From assembly GCA_963281155.1 (NCBI GenBank), contig CAUJLY010000001.1:8556001-8620000 (forward strand): DNA of 64,000 nt, read 5' to 3'. Position 1 is the stretch's first letter; the number at the start of each line of letters is the position of its first letter. A model generated the notes under the pieces. The model had not been told where the DNA came from. It ran no database searches and saw only the letters and a program-made list of their open reading frames with translations. A program made the position numbers and the translations under genes. The stretch comes from Rhabditophanes sp. KR3021. Taxonomy: Eukaryota > Nematoda > Chromadorea > Rhabditida > Alloionematidae. This document shows positions 37,372 to 48,300 of the stretch, piece by piece.

Positions 37372-40300
37372 ATGTCAAGTTCTCCTTCATCTTCAGACTA
37401 CTCGGAAAGACAGTCGTCGCCTTCGGTTTTCTCTATCCTAAAGGACACTACTGACAACAGTGTTTTAACTAAAAAATCAATGGACCGAAGAAGAGAATCA
37501 TCTAGATATGCTGCAAGAGACAGGCGTGGCAAGGAAGCGGATGTTTTTGATTTGATTAAGGATGAGGTTCCTGTTGTTTCTGAAACGACGGCTACTCACG
37601 TTGATCGGATTGCTCTGTTGAGGGTTTGTGCTACCTTGTGCAAATTAAGGAAAAGTGGGCAGAAATTGTTCAAGCAAGATTATATGGTTAAGCCACATCA
37701 CACTAACAACTTAGATCCAAGTTTGTTTAATGAAACGTCTTTGTATTCGACCCTAGATGGGTTTGTGATTGTCTTAGACAGTGAAGACACTATTTTGTAT
37801 TGCACTGAGTCTGTGTCCTTCTACCTTGGAGTTACCCAGACAGATTTGGTTGGCAATCCAATGTCGGATTATTGTGAACATAATGACCACAACCGACTGA
37901 CTTCTAAAATTCACAAGTTGAAGACGTTTCTTCCATTAGTTCACAAAGATCGCACTGAGATGGAAGCAATGACCATCCGTATGAAGACAATCATTTCACC
38001 CCGTGGAAGGACATTAAACTTAAAGTCGGCTCTTTTCAAATCTACAATTACGAATGTCAGTTGCATAAGATTAGATGGGGGATGGCTTACTCTCCTTTAC
38101 ATGTCCTCTGAACCGGCCGCCGTCAATGGAAATAATAGCACGCAAGCAACAGGCACTGTCAAAGCAGTTGATGAAGTAAAAGGGCAATTTACAACAAGGC
38201 ATGTAAGTATACTTATTCGATTAAAAATCGTGTAAAAAATGTAGATTAGAATGCAATCAATAAGTAAAGTAAACTTCAGGGGTAAGGAACTGGGAAACTG
38301 GTACTCTCCATTCCATGCTTGTAAAATATTCCAGAGGTAGAGTGGATTTTAAGCGCCTTCCATCTAAAAATGTCTTTGATCTTATTCAATAATCTTTGGG
38401 TCTCTATTAGGTGGAAGTCAGATTGTATGAAGTGGGTCTTTTGTGTTACCTAATTACTAAGCATGTTGAGGATCCACATTTTTGAAATATTAAACATTTA
38501 TTACACCAATATTAATAATCCTTTAAGACTTGTGACTTAAAATTCAGTTTTGTAAATGAAAACTTTGCGAACCTTTTCAAAAGAGAATCCAAAAATATCG
38601 TTGGAACATCCCTTTATGATTACGTATTTCCTGACGATGCTAACTCCGTAGCAACAGCCATCAAAGAACTTTTTGCCACCGGCTCAGCCCAAACAATCTA
38701 CTACCGGATGGCAACGATCGAAAACACGGGCAACGTACTGTGGATGATGACAGTTGCCACAACAGTCAAACACACCTCCAAAGGCCAAAAAGGCCAATAC
38801 GTCATCTGCAACCACAGCTTCCTTGGATCTCAAAAAGAAGAAGAATCCTTCTTCTCACCACTACCATGCAACTTAGAAAAAAGCAATATTGCCGAAGAAA
38901 TAGACATCGAGAGAGCAGGTATGTTTTTAAATTTCATCTTTTCTTCAAACAAATATCTCTGCAATACCTCGAGCATCTTAACATTTATATCTGCCCCCAC
39001 TCTTCTTGCTGCTATTCCCTATACTCATTTTTGTGAGCTTATATTTCCTCATACACAACACTAACTTTATACTTATTTTTATTATATTTGAATGTTGATT
39101 AGGTGAATCTGTAGCATGTTGTTCGGAATATATTGGGCTTGCACCATCTTTCATTGCATGTGGAGAATTTATACCCCCCGATTTGGACGAAGAATTGGAA
39201 GAAATGGCATTTGACACGACTTCTGATGCGTGTTTCTCTTCTATCGTTGAAGCAGACCCACCACCACCTCCGACACCTCCCTCTAGAAAAAGAAAAATGA
39301 TGTTGCCACTGTTTCTGGAGGCCTCATCCGTCCCTTTCCATTTCTCACAAGGCTGTCAAAAGAAAAGCAAAAGTGAACTGGTAACAATAAAACAAAACTA
39401 CATCTATCATTGTCTTTATTGAATCTCATCTCTGTTCGCTTCCAAGTCATATCCTTCCTCTACTCATTAACTTTACCTTGCTTAAACTTACCCTCTATAA
39501 TCTACCCCGATCAAATTAAAAATATAATTTATTGCCTTACATCTAATTAATTACAGACACCGGTCTCAAACGCAAAGCAAGTTATGAAAAAGTGCTACAA
39601 TATTTGCTGCACGACGGATCCCACTCCGAGATATATTTGTCCGAATTCAGAAAAAGTAATAGATGTTCAAAGGTTTCCGACATCCTTGAGGAAGGCGGAA
39701 GGCTGGGAATCCTCGAGCCCACCGCCTATTTTGAAGAAAATGAACCAAATTGTCCCGTGCCCGTTAGGAGAAGACGAGTTGGTAGAGGTGGCGTTAGAGC
39801 CGATTCCGTTCCTCGTACCCCAGCTTTCACCCTCTTCAACGAACCTATCGAGGAGGAAAGTGACTCCAACCCAGCCCAGCTCTTCCCACCAACCAACTCA
39901 AGCCCAGTCTCCTTCGATTCAGGCTTTTCAGGAGACGGAGAAGGTTCTTCCTCAACCAATCAACCTATGTCTGTCCCAGGCTCTTGTTCCTCCCAATACA
40001 TGGACTACTCGCCCCAAGTCAAACGAGAAGTTGATGTGCTGTTTGGACAACAACAACCCCTCTTCGAACCTCCCACCCCCACCTACACTTACTCTCCAAA
40101 AAAGTCAAATTTGTTCATGTCAAATGGGAGTCAAGAATGCAATGGAGACATCTTCAATCCCTCAGACTCGCAACAAATCTCCTTCCAACAACAACCCCAA
40201 CCAACCAATTATGCACCATACGCCGTCGATGTACCCGTTGTTTTTGAAGAGTATCGAAACCAGATGCCCCATGATGTCACCTCTGGAAATGTGCAAAGTG

Positions 40301-40710
40301 GGCAATTCGGGTATGAAAATACCGATATGTACAGCTTTATGCCTATTGCCGATCTTCGAACCAACTGCCTTCAAAACGGTAACCAGGGCATGATGGGATA
40401 CAATGAATGTCAGGAGAATAAGCCTTTCTACGCCAAAAGTAGTGGGTTTGGGCATGGTTTGAAGAGTTGCAAGACGATGACTAATTTTAATAAAGAAATG
40501 TTCGAAGTCCAACCACACCACCCAACCACCTCCGACAATGTTGATTGGAACAAAAAAAGCAACCAAGACTTGCTTGCACTAGCACCTTATGTCTCTCAAG
40601 ATGAAGTACAACAATTGGATGCTGATTCTTCTTTCCTCGACTTCTTTCTCCCAAATGAGATGATGAGTGATGATAGGCGGTATGATTTCAATAGTTTTGC
40701 CTCTCAATAG
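37372..40710 (+). CDS. HIF1A: Hypoxia-inducible factor 1 alpha homologue (bHLH-PAS)
   Basis: Exons 37372-38202, 38528-38918, 39103-39372 and 39557-40710 give 881 aa. HIF-alpha heterodimerises with ARNT and activates hypoxia genes; under normoxia it is prolyl-hydroxylated and degraded through VHL. The bHLH (about 37-95) has RRRESSRYAARDRRGKEADVF; PAS-A is at about 125-240 (LDGFVIVLDSEDTILYCTES); PAS-B starts at TCDLKFSFVNENFANLF (exon 2, TRH joined to TCD). Two LAP motifs are present: YIGLAPSF (P422, with acidic residues after it) and LLALAPYVSQDEV (P841), the latter very like the human C-terminal degron. No C-terminal transactivation domain with the FIH asparagine is visible. The exon 3 donor is uncertain: a GTGAAC donor (39373) is needed to keep the frame, since the better-looking GTAACA at 39381 would put exon 4 out of frame. 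Confidence 0.93.
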
Positions 40711-41012
40711 AGTATCTCTCTCTTTTAATATAGGACAATAATATTGATATTCAAATGATCATCTTGCTGTACCAATTTCAATATTACATTAATTATTATT
40801 ATTAACCATTCTTTTGTTATAATTAGTAGCAATCGTTAAATTGTGTGATTTACCAACAAACAAATACATATTCTTTTTAATGTGAAAATATAGTGGGTAG
40901 ATTAAAACTCCATAGATAGTTTTGAATAAATTTTTATTTAAATAGTAACTGTGTGTTGTCTAATTATCAAATAACAATAAAATTGATACTTTACTTAAAA
41001 ATATTTAATTAA

Positions 41013-41500
41013 CTATGAGTCAATTATTGTTTGCCGTTGGATTAAAATAAATACTTTAGTACTTTTGTTTGTTGAAAGCCCATATTCAAAAGTATAAAAC
41101 ATTCCTCTAGCTGAAGTATCAAATGTACAAATAACCAAAGTAACTTGTATCGAAAACAACAAATCAATTCCAATATCAAAACTTAACATAAAGAAAGAAA
41201 TGCAAAACAATAAAAGTGGAGTTCCAATAAATGCCAATGGAATTAAGATTTGTATAAACAATAATTTAACTGCTTTCTAATATTTTTATAAGAAATATTG
41301 TTGTTATTTTTTTAAATTGTTTAAGTTGGGTGTAGATTTTAGTGGCGAAATATATAATTAGTCCAATGATTATTGGCGTGTATATTGTGATTAGGATCGA
41401 AATTAATCTGATGTCAACGATAGATTTGTTAAAAAGCATAATTAATAATGTTGCCTTATCTGAGTATGAATAACATATTGCTGGAAATTTGGGGGATAAA
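41013..41500 (-). pseudogene. Probable decayed chemoreceptor (7TM) gene fragment
   Basis: Minus-strand frames read a series of hydrophobic segments in the order expected for TM5 to TM7. A loop (VPFYPPNFQQYV) comes first, then LISILITIYTPIIIGLIIYF, a polar loop, then FIQILIPLAFIGTPLLLF and a further hydrophobic stretch with a Ser/Thr-rich tail. At least two frame changes separate them and there is no N-terminal half. The pattern resembles nematode serpentine receptors (Str/Srh-like), but the exact class is not certain. Confidence 0.5.
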
Positions 41501-42095
41501 ATGGAACAATTGGATTAATAAAAACATTACAGTGAAGGAAATATATTATTAAAATAGCAAGAAGTAGTATATATCAACTTGCACAATTTAAGACATTAAA
41601 AATCAAATGCTATGATTCTCTAAAAAATTATATCAAAACAATGAGTCGAGCATCACTTTTTGGGAATGAATTTGTTCCTGGTATTAATATAGAAGTTTTG
41701 TTTTATAACTCTATATTTTCAGACTAATCAGCATTAACACAAAGTCTGTTGCCATTAGTTCTAATCACAACATTTTCCATCGAAAAGATGCATAAATAAT
41801 CATACCTTAGGTGTTGTCAACTTAATCACACCATTTTAAATAATTGCATTAAAAAAATGTGTCTTACTAAAATGAATTGGATTTGTAAAAGTAATTTTAT
41901 GACTACAATCATCATAAAAACACAAATATTTATGTTGGCATTTATATTTTGTGGAAGATGTTTGGTACTTGATATTGAATTAGAAGATTTAGAATAATTT
42001 AGGGCTGTTATTATATTTAGTATATTTCTAAGAAGGCTTTTTTATTATTTGTTGTTATTCTTAATTAAATATAAATTCATATAATTTGTCCTTAG

Positions 42096-43793
42096 TTAGT
42101 GTTTAAAGATAGTCAAAATACATAAAAGAAAGGAAATGGCAATGGAGAGGAAAGAATAGTATTGAGAAGTTGAGGATCCAGTGGTGGATTCTTCTAATTT
42201 AGTTGATTCAGAGGAGTGAGATTCAGAAGATGTTTTCCCCTCAGTCTGCGAGGAAACGTCATCTTCTTCATTGCTACTAGCAAAGGGGTTCGTCATTTTT
42301 TCACTTGAGTTAGCTTCTTCTTCCTGATCTTCGCCTTCAACTCCGCAATTGCTTCCAGTAAATCCTGGGTTGCAGATACATTTGCCGCATTGGCACTTCC
42401 CGTTCTCAGAGCAGATTTTGCCATCTTCGCGACATAAATCTTCATTTACTGGGCATGAACAGTCATCACCTTCGTAGTCATTTTCACAAAGGCATTTACC
42501 GCACTCACAAGCTCCTCTCGAACTACATAATCTTCCATCAGCATCTTTGGGACAGGATCCATTGTCGCATTCGCAGAATTTGCCCTTAATCTACAAAATA
42601 TCAAATTAAATAAGTACCTTTTTCAACTTACGACATCAGGAAAATTACATTGACACCTTCCACATCTACACTTTCCTTTGTTTGAGCAAACCGAATCATC
42701 TTCATTCTTGCACTGCCCAAAAAGCTCCTCATTACTCGAAACTCCATACCTTGACAACTCACACTCACACCTATCTCCCCCATACAATTTGGTATCCTCG
42801 CAAATGCAAGCTCCACAAGTCAACGTCCCCCTTTTACTACAAAAGTTGGAGCCCTTATCTTGGTTTTGTGTTCTTTCACACTCACACCCACACAATGGCG
42901 TCACAAATATAGCTGAAACCGTATTGTATCCATAAACTCCAACCGAAACAGCCAAATCTCCTTGACTCTTGCATTCATTGACAGTAATCTTTGCATAAAA
43001 CAAAATAGTCTCTCCTTCTTTTATGTCTGGGCAAGTTTTGTTTTGAATTTTTTCACCATGGCATTCAATCCAAAATTCGATGCCCACGCCAGAGCTGCGG
43101 AAGTCGGAGTTTTGGATGGCGAAGTCTTTGACTTCGTACCCATTTGCTGGTTTTTTGTGCTGGTATTTGAAAGGGACTTCGATGATTTTGCCTAGAATTG
43201 AATACAAGTTAAAGTGGTGTTTTAAATTAGTTAGATGTCAAACAGAAATCTTTTTAACAATTATTGGCCAGGCATTTCATTTAAATACAGTTTGTTTATA
43301 TGATTGAATGGCCAGACTTTTTATCATATAAATGAGGAACCGACAAAAGTTTTTAATTGATCGTCAAAGAAAGGATCGTCTTAGACTTACCAACTTGCAT
43401 TCTTAGGACTACTTGTTGAGGTTCTAGTTGTATGCGAGTCACACCGTCCCGTTGTTGCCCCCCAATAGGGATGTTCTAAAAAAGAATTGTATTAGAAGAT
43501 GATATGTCAAAGTGACTTACACTTTGTGGGGCAATTCGAATTTCGGTAGAAGGAGCATAAACATGAGTCTTAGCGCATTCATTATCCTTGAAAGTATCCT
43601 TATGACCACACCGCTTATCAGTAGGAAATCTAGGATCTATGCACCATGCACACATCGGATCTTGATTAATACATTCTCCACACGAATGTTGACCTTCTTC
43701 ACCCAAACATTTGGCAACAATTGTTTGGTCTAGGTGGGAATAGGTTGAAGCGACTAATAGTAGGACTAAAGCTCCTAGATGTAATATCCTCAT
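42096..43793 (-). CDS. Integrin-beta-like protein lacking the beta-I domain, predicted GPI-anchored
   Basis: Exons 43793-43521, 43475-43391, 43191-42632 and 42590-42096 give 470 aa. After a signal peptide (MRILHLGALVLLLVAST) comes a PSI domain (CGECINQDPMCAWCIDP), then a hybrid-domain-like region (IQLEPQQVVLRMQVG through TVNEC) with no room for the ~240-residue beta-I/MIDAS domain. Four I-EGF modules with the integrin cysteine pattern follow (for example CSNKGKCRCGRCQC, GKFCECDNGSC, CSSRGACECGKC and CSENGKCQCGKCIC). An acidic Ser/Thr-rich linker and a hydrophobic end (YYSFLSIAISFLLCILTI, then FKH) complete it. There is no beta-tail domain and no NPxY cytoplasmic tail; the end looks like a GPI-attachment signal. 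Introns keep frame with good splice sites, and CTTTTAG lies 7 bases before the ATG. Without beta-I it should neither bind ligand through MIDAS nor pair normally with an alpha subunit. Confidence 0.88.
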
Positions 43794-45482
43794 AACAACC
43801 TAAAAGTAACTAATTAAGGCAATTATACTTGTACCAAATTGTCTGAACGACAATAAGTGATGAGTAAAGTTAAAAATGTGATCATATATATTCATTCCTC
43901 CTTCCCACCAGCCATATCTCATCATAAAGTAATAATCTTTAAGATAAACAGATGTTTTATGGCAATTCAAGATACATAAACTTTTGATACTGATTTGATA
44001 TCACAAAAAACGGGCATCATTTGGCTGGTGTTTTATTTGCGTTAATTAGATCCATCAAAATGTTATGATATTTGTATAAAGAAAGGAGCCGAGGAAAAGG
44101 GTAATAGGGCAAAAATATTTAGTAAAGTCGGCAGTACGGATATTTAAGAAGAGGACACTTTTCCCTCCAATAATCATACAAAATTTATGTGAGAAAATGA
44201 AGGGTCTTGAGTAATTTAAGGGGTAAATATTTGTTATGAATGAGTGTAAAAGTTAAAATCTTTTTGAGTAAAATGAATGGCTACGTGATATATAAATTAA
44301 GTTGATTAATTGGTTGGAATGAATAAAGAGTTAAATAAGTATGAGGAGATGTAAGTATTGAAAATCAAGTGATATGTTCGGATTAATAAGAAGTTCTAAT
44401 AATACATAAACAAAAGTTTAAATTGCTTGAATAAACTATTATAATTGTTGCATTGGGATGGATATATAGTTGGTAAGTAAGTTAATAAATAGATCTGCCA
44501 CAACAACGCACACCCCAACTTTTTACCCCTAAATCAGCCATCCTCGAAAGAAAGCCTTTTGTCGTGGTCTCTTTTTTATATACGAACCCATCGCCACCAT
44601 CCATACTATTATACTATTGTGAGATTGAGCTGAGGCAATAGTAAATATATCGCCAATAACTCCAGCCGCCTTTTTTTGTCCTCTTTACTAGAGTTAAATA
44701 TCACAAAATAATCAAAATAATAATAATCAACTGAAAAGACCCTTTACACTAAGGCTAACATTCACTTTCAAAAACAAAAGATGCATAGGCAAAATCAAAA
44801 AAATGCCACAGCTGTAAATTTGCATCCAGTTACCTTTAAAAAATTGATGGCATTCATTATTTTGATATGTTCCGTTATTTATTTAGATAGATTTGTGTAT
44901 TTTATACTCTCGATAAATGTGAACACTTTGTGATAGTGGGTTACAAAGTTAGTGTTTATTTTTTTAAGTTGCTCAAGACATTATATTAATGGATGTTGCA
45001 TTTTTAGATGTTTTAATGGGGAATTTGTTTTTAAGTTATTAAAAAAGGGTATGGATGTTGTTTTAATTAGATACTTTATTTTGAGTTGATGTAGAGGATA
45101 ATATGGGGATTTATTTAGGGGAGAAATATGATTTGTTGGAGAAAGATTAGTTGGGAAAATTAGATTTGTTTAAGCAAAGCATCACATAAACATTTTTATA
45201 GAAATTTGAAAGCGGTCTTTTTGATTTAAATAAACGGTTCTATATAAATTAAAGATTTGTTAATTTGAAGTAGTGATTTTTGAAAATATTAAATGAATTG
45301 TGGTCTTTATTATTTGTTATTATGTCAAAATGAATGATTGTTGCCGTCTTCGAATATGTTGAATAAATCTTGTTACGGAAACCAATTTGATCAAGTGAAA
45401 GATGAATTTAAAACAAAACATCACAGTTTATTAGTGAATTTAACACATATATTACATAGAGATACAATAATAATGCACGTAA
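43794..45482. other. Intergenic, nothing recognised
   Basis: AT-rich sequence 5' of the integrin-like gene. It presumably contains that gene's promoter. No ORF or repeat stands out. Confidence 0.45.
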
Positions 45483-46110
45483 TCAAGATACTGCCTGCAA
45501 TTTAGCTCCATCGTTTACAGATTTTTCGATTAAACCATGTTTTTTAGCAGTCGAATTGTCGAATTGTATCTTTAATTGGTCACAAAATGCATCCATTTCA
45601 CCAAAAATAGACATTAAAACAAGTTTTCTGCCTGCTATAATGGCATGATTTTTTATTCTCAAAGTTTCAATAAATTTATCCGAATCGGTTTTGTGAAAGA
45701 AGGCATCTTTTCAAGATTATTATTTAAAAAAAATTTTAAATATTGGATTTGTCTTTTGAGAGGCTATTAAATCATCTCTGATTTCATTTGCATATTTAAG
45801 AAGTTCTATGGCGGCGATGTCTTAAGAATGAAAGTAGCAAAAGTCTTTGTATAAACAAGGGAATCTTTGTTTTTGCCATATTGATATTTTTACGTCTTGA
45901 TTTTGATCATAAATCTAAAATTATTTCCTTCTGATTTTCAGTCAAAGTTGTGAAACTTTCTGTTTTCATAGTAAATAGTGTAATAATTTCATCTAAATCC
46001 AAATTGTAATCTTTACTTGTGTCAGTACACGAAACAAGGTCGGATTCTTTTTTAAATGCTCTGCAACTAGTACCCCGCAAGACAAGAATAGAAAGTAAAA
46101 ATTTAAACAT
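45483..46110 (-). pseudogene. Broken gene for a small secreted protein, unknown family
   Basis: Three consecutive minus-strand segments look coding but are disconnected. The first (46110-45907) starts with a signal-peptide-like MFKFLLSILVL and continues with Cys/Asp-rich sequence. The second, in another frame (about 45903-45720), reads WQKQRFPCLYKDFCYFHS then a stop, then DIAAIELLKYANEIRDDLIA. The third (about 45710-45483) reads FIETLRIKNHAIIAGRKLVL and FGEMDAFCDQLKIQ to a proper stop. At least two frame changes and one internal stop break a protein of about 190 residues. Introns could rescue part of this, but good splice sites are not obvious. I do not recognise the family. Confidence 0.55.
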
Positions 46111-46690
46111 TTTTATTAAAATTGACTAATTAAATTATATATTTAAGTTTGTAATAAAAAGATTCTTTTTATATTCCATTTCATGGCAAATATTTTCCAA
46201 TAACCAGGCAGTATGATTCACTGCCGTATATATTTTAATCAAATACGGTATTTTCTAGAAGTTTAGAAACATTACAACAAGTATGAATTTTATTGTTTGC
46301 TAATTAGTAAGTGAAATGGGTTTTGGAGAACATACTTTATTATACTGATAAAAAAATTGTCAGCAAAGAAAATAGTATCATCAAAAGTAATTTTCCAGTG
46401 ATCTAAAGTTACTTTTATTAAAATACTTATTTATTCTTTTACTAACTCTTTTTAATAAATTTGCTAATATGTGTTGGCTTTTGATTTGGAAATGTATTTT
46501 ATTTCCTCAACCATACTCACTAAGTAACAATAATTCGAGTGAAAAGGAGCAATTGATAAAAATAAAAGGTTTCGTTGTATCTAAAAGTTGCAAAGATCCT
46601 TAAAAATATGATATATCTAAAAGAATGGAAAGTAGGGTAATTGATGAAGTAAAATGTACAGAAGGATCATTCTTTAATTTAAAGTTGAGA

Positions 46691-47367
46691 ATGTCGTTCC
46701 TCACAAGCGTGTTTATTGTTTTGGGGGTAGTTCTGTTAATGGTTGCAAGGACCATGAAAACATCTATACCAATGGACAAGAATATGTTTGTTTGATATTA
46801 TTAATACACACAGTATTAATATTTTTTATAATTTTAGAATGCGCAAAATGCCTATGTCAAGAAGGGTAATATTTTAAATAGGTTAGTTTGGTGTTACTTA
46901 TAAACGCAATAATATATTAGTGAATTTCAGATACAGAACAATACATTTGTCAAAAAGTGTACTATGTTGAATAAAGGATCATGGAAACATGGCATTATTG
47001 GATGCCTGACACCTAACCAACAGAGAATATCAATAAATGGAACTTTGAAGCATGACAAATGTCAATGGAATTGTATAAAGAATAACAAAGGGTCAGTTAC
47101 ATTGAATACAAAAATTTTTAAATGTGAAGGTGGCTTTAGTGTTGGAGAAAGATGGATTTCAAATGAATTTGAAAAAGAATGTATGCCATATGGCGTTCAA
47201 CAGTTGGAGTAAATGAAACTAAAGTAATTGAAGGAAAAACAATCGAATGTATAGAATTTTTCAACCACACTGCAGTAATGAGATATCAAACAACCAATCT
47301 TGCAGAAACCGACAATAATAATGATGAGGCAAAAATACGGGTATCCAAAATAATAGAAACACTTTGA
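46691..47367 (+). pseudogene. Probable MIG-18-like fibronectin-type-I secreted protein, frameshifted
   Basis: A hydrophobic start (MSFLTSVFIVLGVVLLMVA) at 46691 is followed, past one or more short introns, by a cysteine-rich frame from about 46931 to 47209. It contains FVKKC, WKHGIIGCLTPNQQRISING, HDKCQWNC and FKCEGGFSVGERWISNEFEKEC. The alternation of gC.TP....I..G, C...W.C and G..WI...F...C resembles the small cysteine-rich domain of nematode MIG-18-like secreted proteins. After KECMPYG the sequence continues only in the next frame (VGVNETKVIEGKTIECIEFF to 47364), so there is a frameshift near 47195. The exon junctions before 46931 also do not keep frame. Likely a recent pseudogene, though a misjudged splice pattern cannot be excluded. 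Confidence 0.5.
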
Positions 47368-48129
47368 ATTAATTAGTTTTTAATCGTATGATCGTTAGAT
47401 TAAATTCACAGTCAGAAAATCAAGACTTTTAGAATAGAGAAGCTTTCAAATCGTTTTGCTTGAAAAATCTTAAAATATGAAAACTCAAATTATTTGATTT
47501 ATTTATCCATATAAAATGTTTTGTCTTTTTAATAAAATTCGAATATTTTGTGAAAGACATATGCGTCTATGCGATGAATTATCCTGCAGACAAATTATTA
47601 TTATTGTCTTGATTAAAATTAGGATATTTAATTGTTTCATAAGCAAAATTTAAGACTGCTTTGAGTAACTTCCGTTAAATTCAATACATGATTTGACCAT
47701 CACTTGTTAAACTAACAAAGAGTTTGAAAAAATAGCAGTTTGGACATTCAAAATAATTCGAGTTGTGGTTGAAAAATCATTTTTATGCTAGTTAGTCAAA
47801 CAATGACCCCTTAACAAAGATATGTCTAATGAGTTTGCTAAGGATACATAGAGTAATTGCGCATGAAAAGATAAACAAATAAGACTTATTAAAACTTTTA
47901 ATATCTTTAAAATAGTGCACTTGTGAAAAGAAAGTTGAAGCAAAGATATAACATAAATGCAAAGTGTTAAGCATAAATGTATGCAAACTAAAGCTTTATT
48001 TTTACAAAAAATGCTTATTAACTGGAATAGAAAAATTATTAAAAAAGATTTTCCCTTTTGGAAAAAATACAATATTTTGTGTTGATACTACTACGAATAA
48101 TGATTTAACCATTTCATATTCTAAAATAG

Positions 48130-48300
48130 TTTAGAGGATTCAATCAACTTGAAGTATTGTCTGTCGATTATATTGAAACTCGATTTATGGTCCCAGAACC
48201 AGTAAGAATTACGAATAATAATTGGTTTTACGAAGGACCCAATTCAAAAACAATATTCGCTAGTCATGAAAGTAGCAAAAATCATCTTTATTAAAAGATT
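48130..48300 (+). pseudogene. Short relic resembling an LRR protein C-terminus
   Basis: An open stretch of about 55 codons begins RGFNQLEVLSVDYIETRFMV, an LRR-like segment, and ends at a stop near 48294. Nothing in frame precedes it. It is similar in style to the relic at 31.7 kb and to the intact gene at 52.1 kb, suggesting debris of one local family. Confidence 0.4.

Noticed and set aside
39584..40393. Long second frame overlapping HIF-1 exon 4 taken as an independent gene
   Set aside because: It overlaps the LAP-containing frame and lacks a domain or own start context; kept only as a possible alternative-splice product.
43192..43390. Hidden beta-I domain exon inside integrin-like intron 2
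   Set aside because: The intron is only about 200 bases with stops in all minus-strand frames, too short for the domain.
47788..48072. 94-codon minus-strand hydrophobic frame, possible membrane protein
   Set aside because: Phe/Leu/Ile-rich translation typical of T-rich noncoding DNA; no receptor motif or charged loop pattern.
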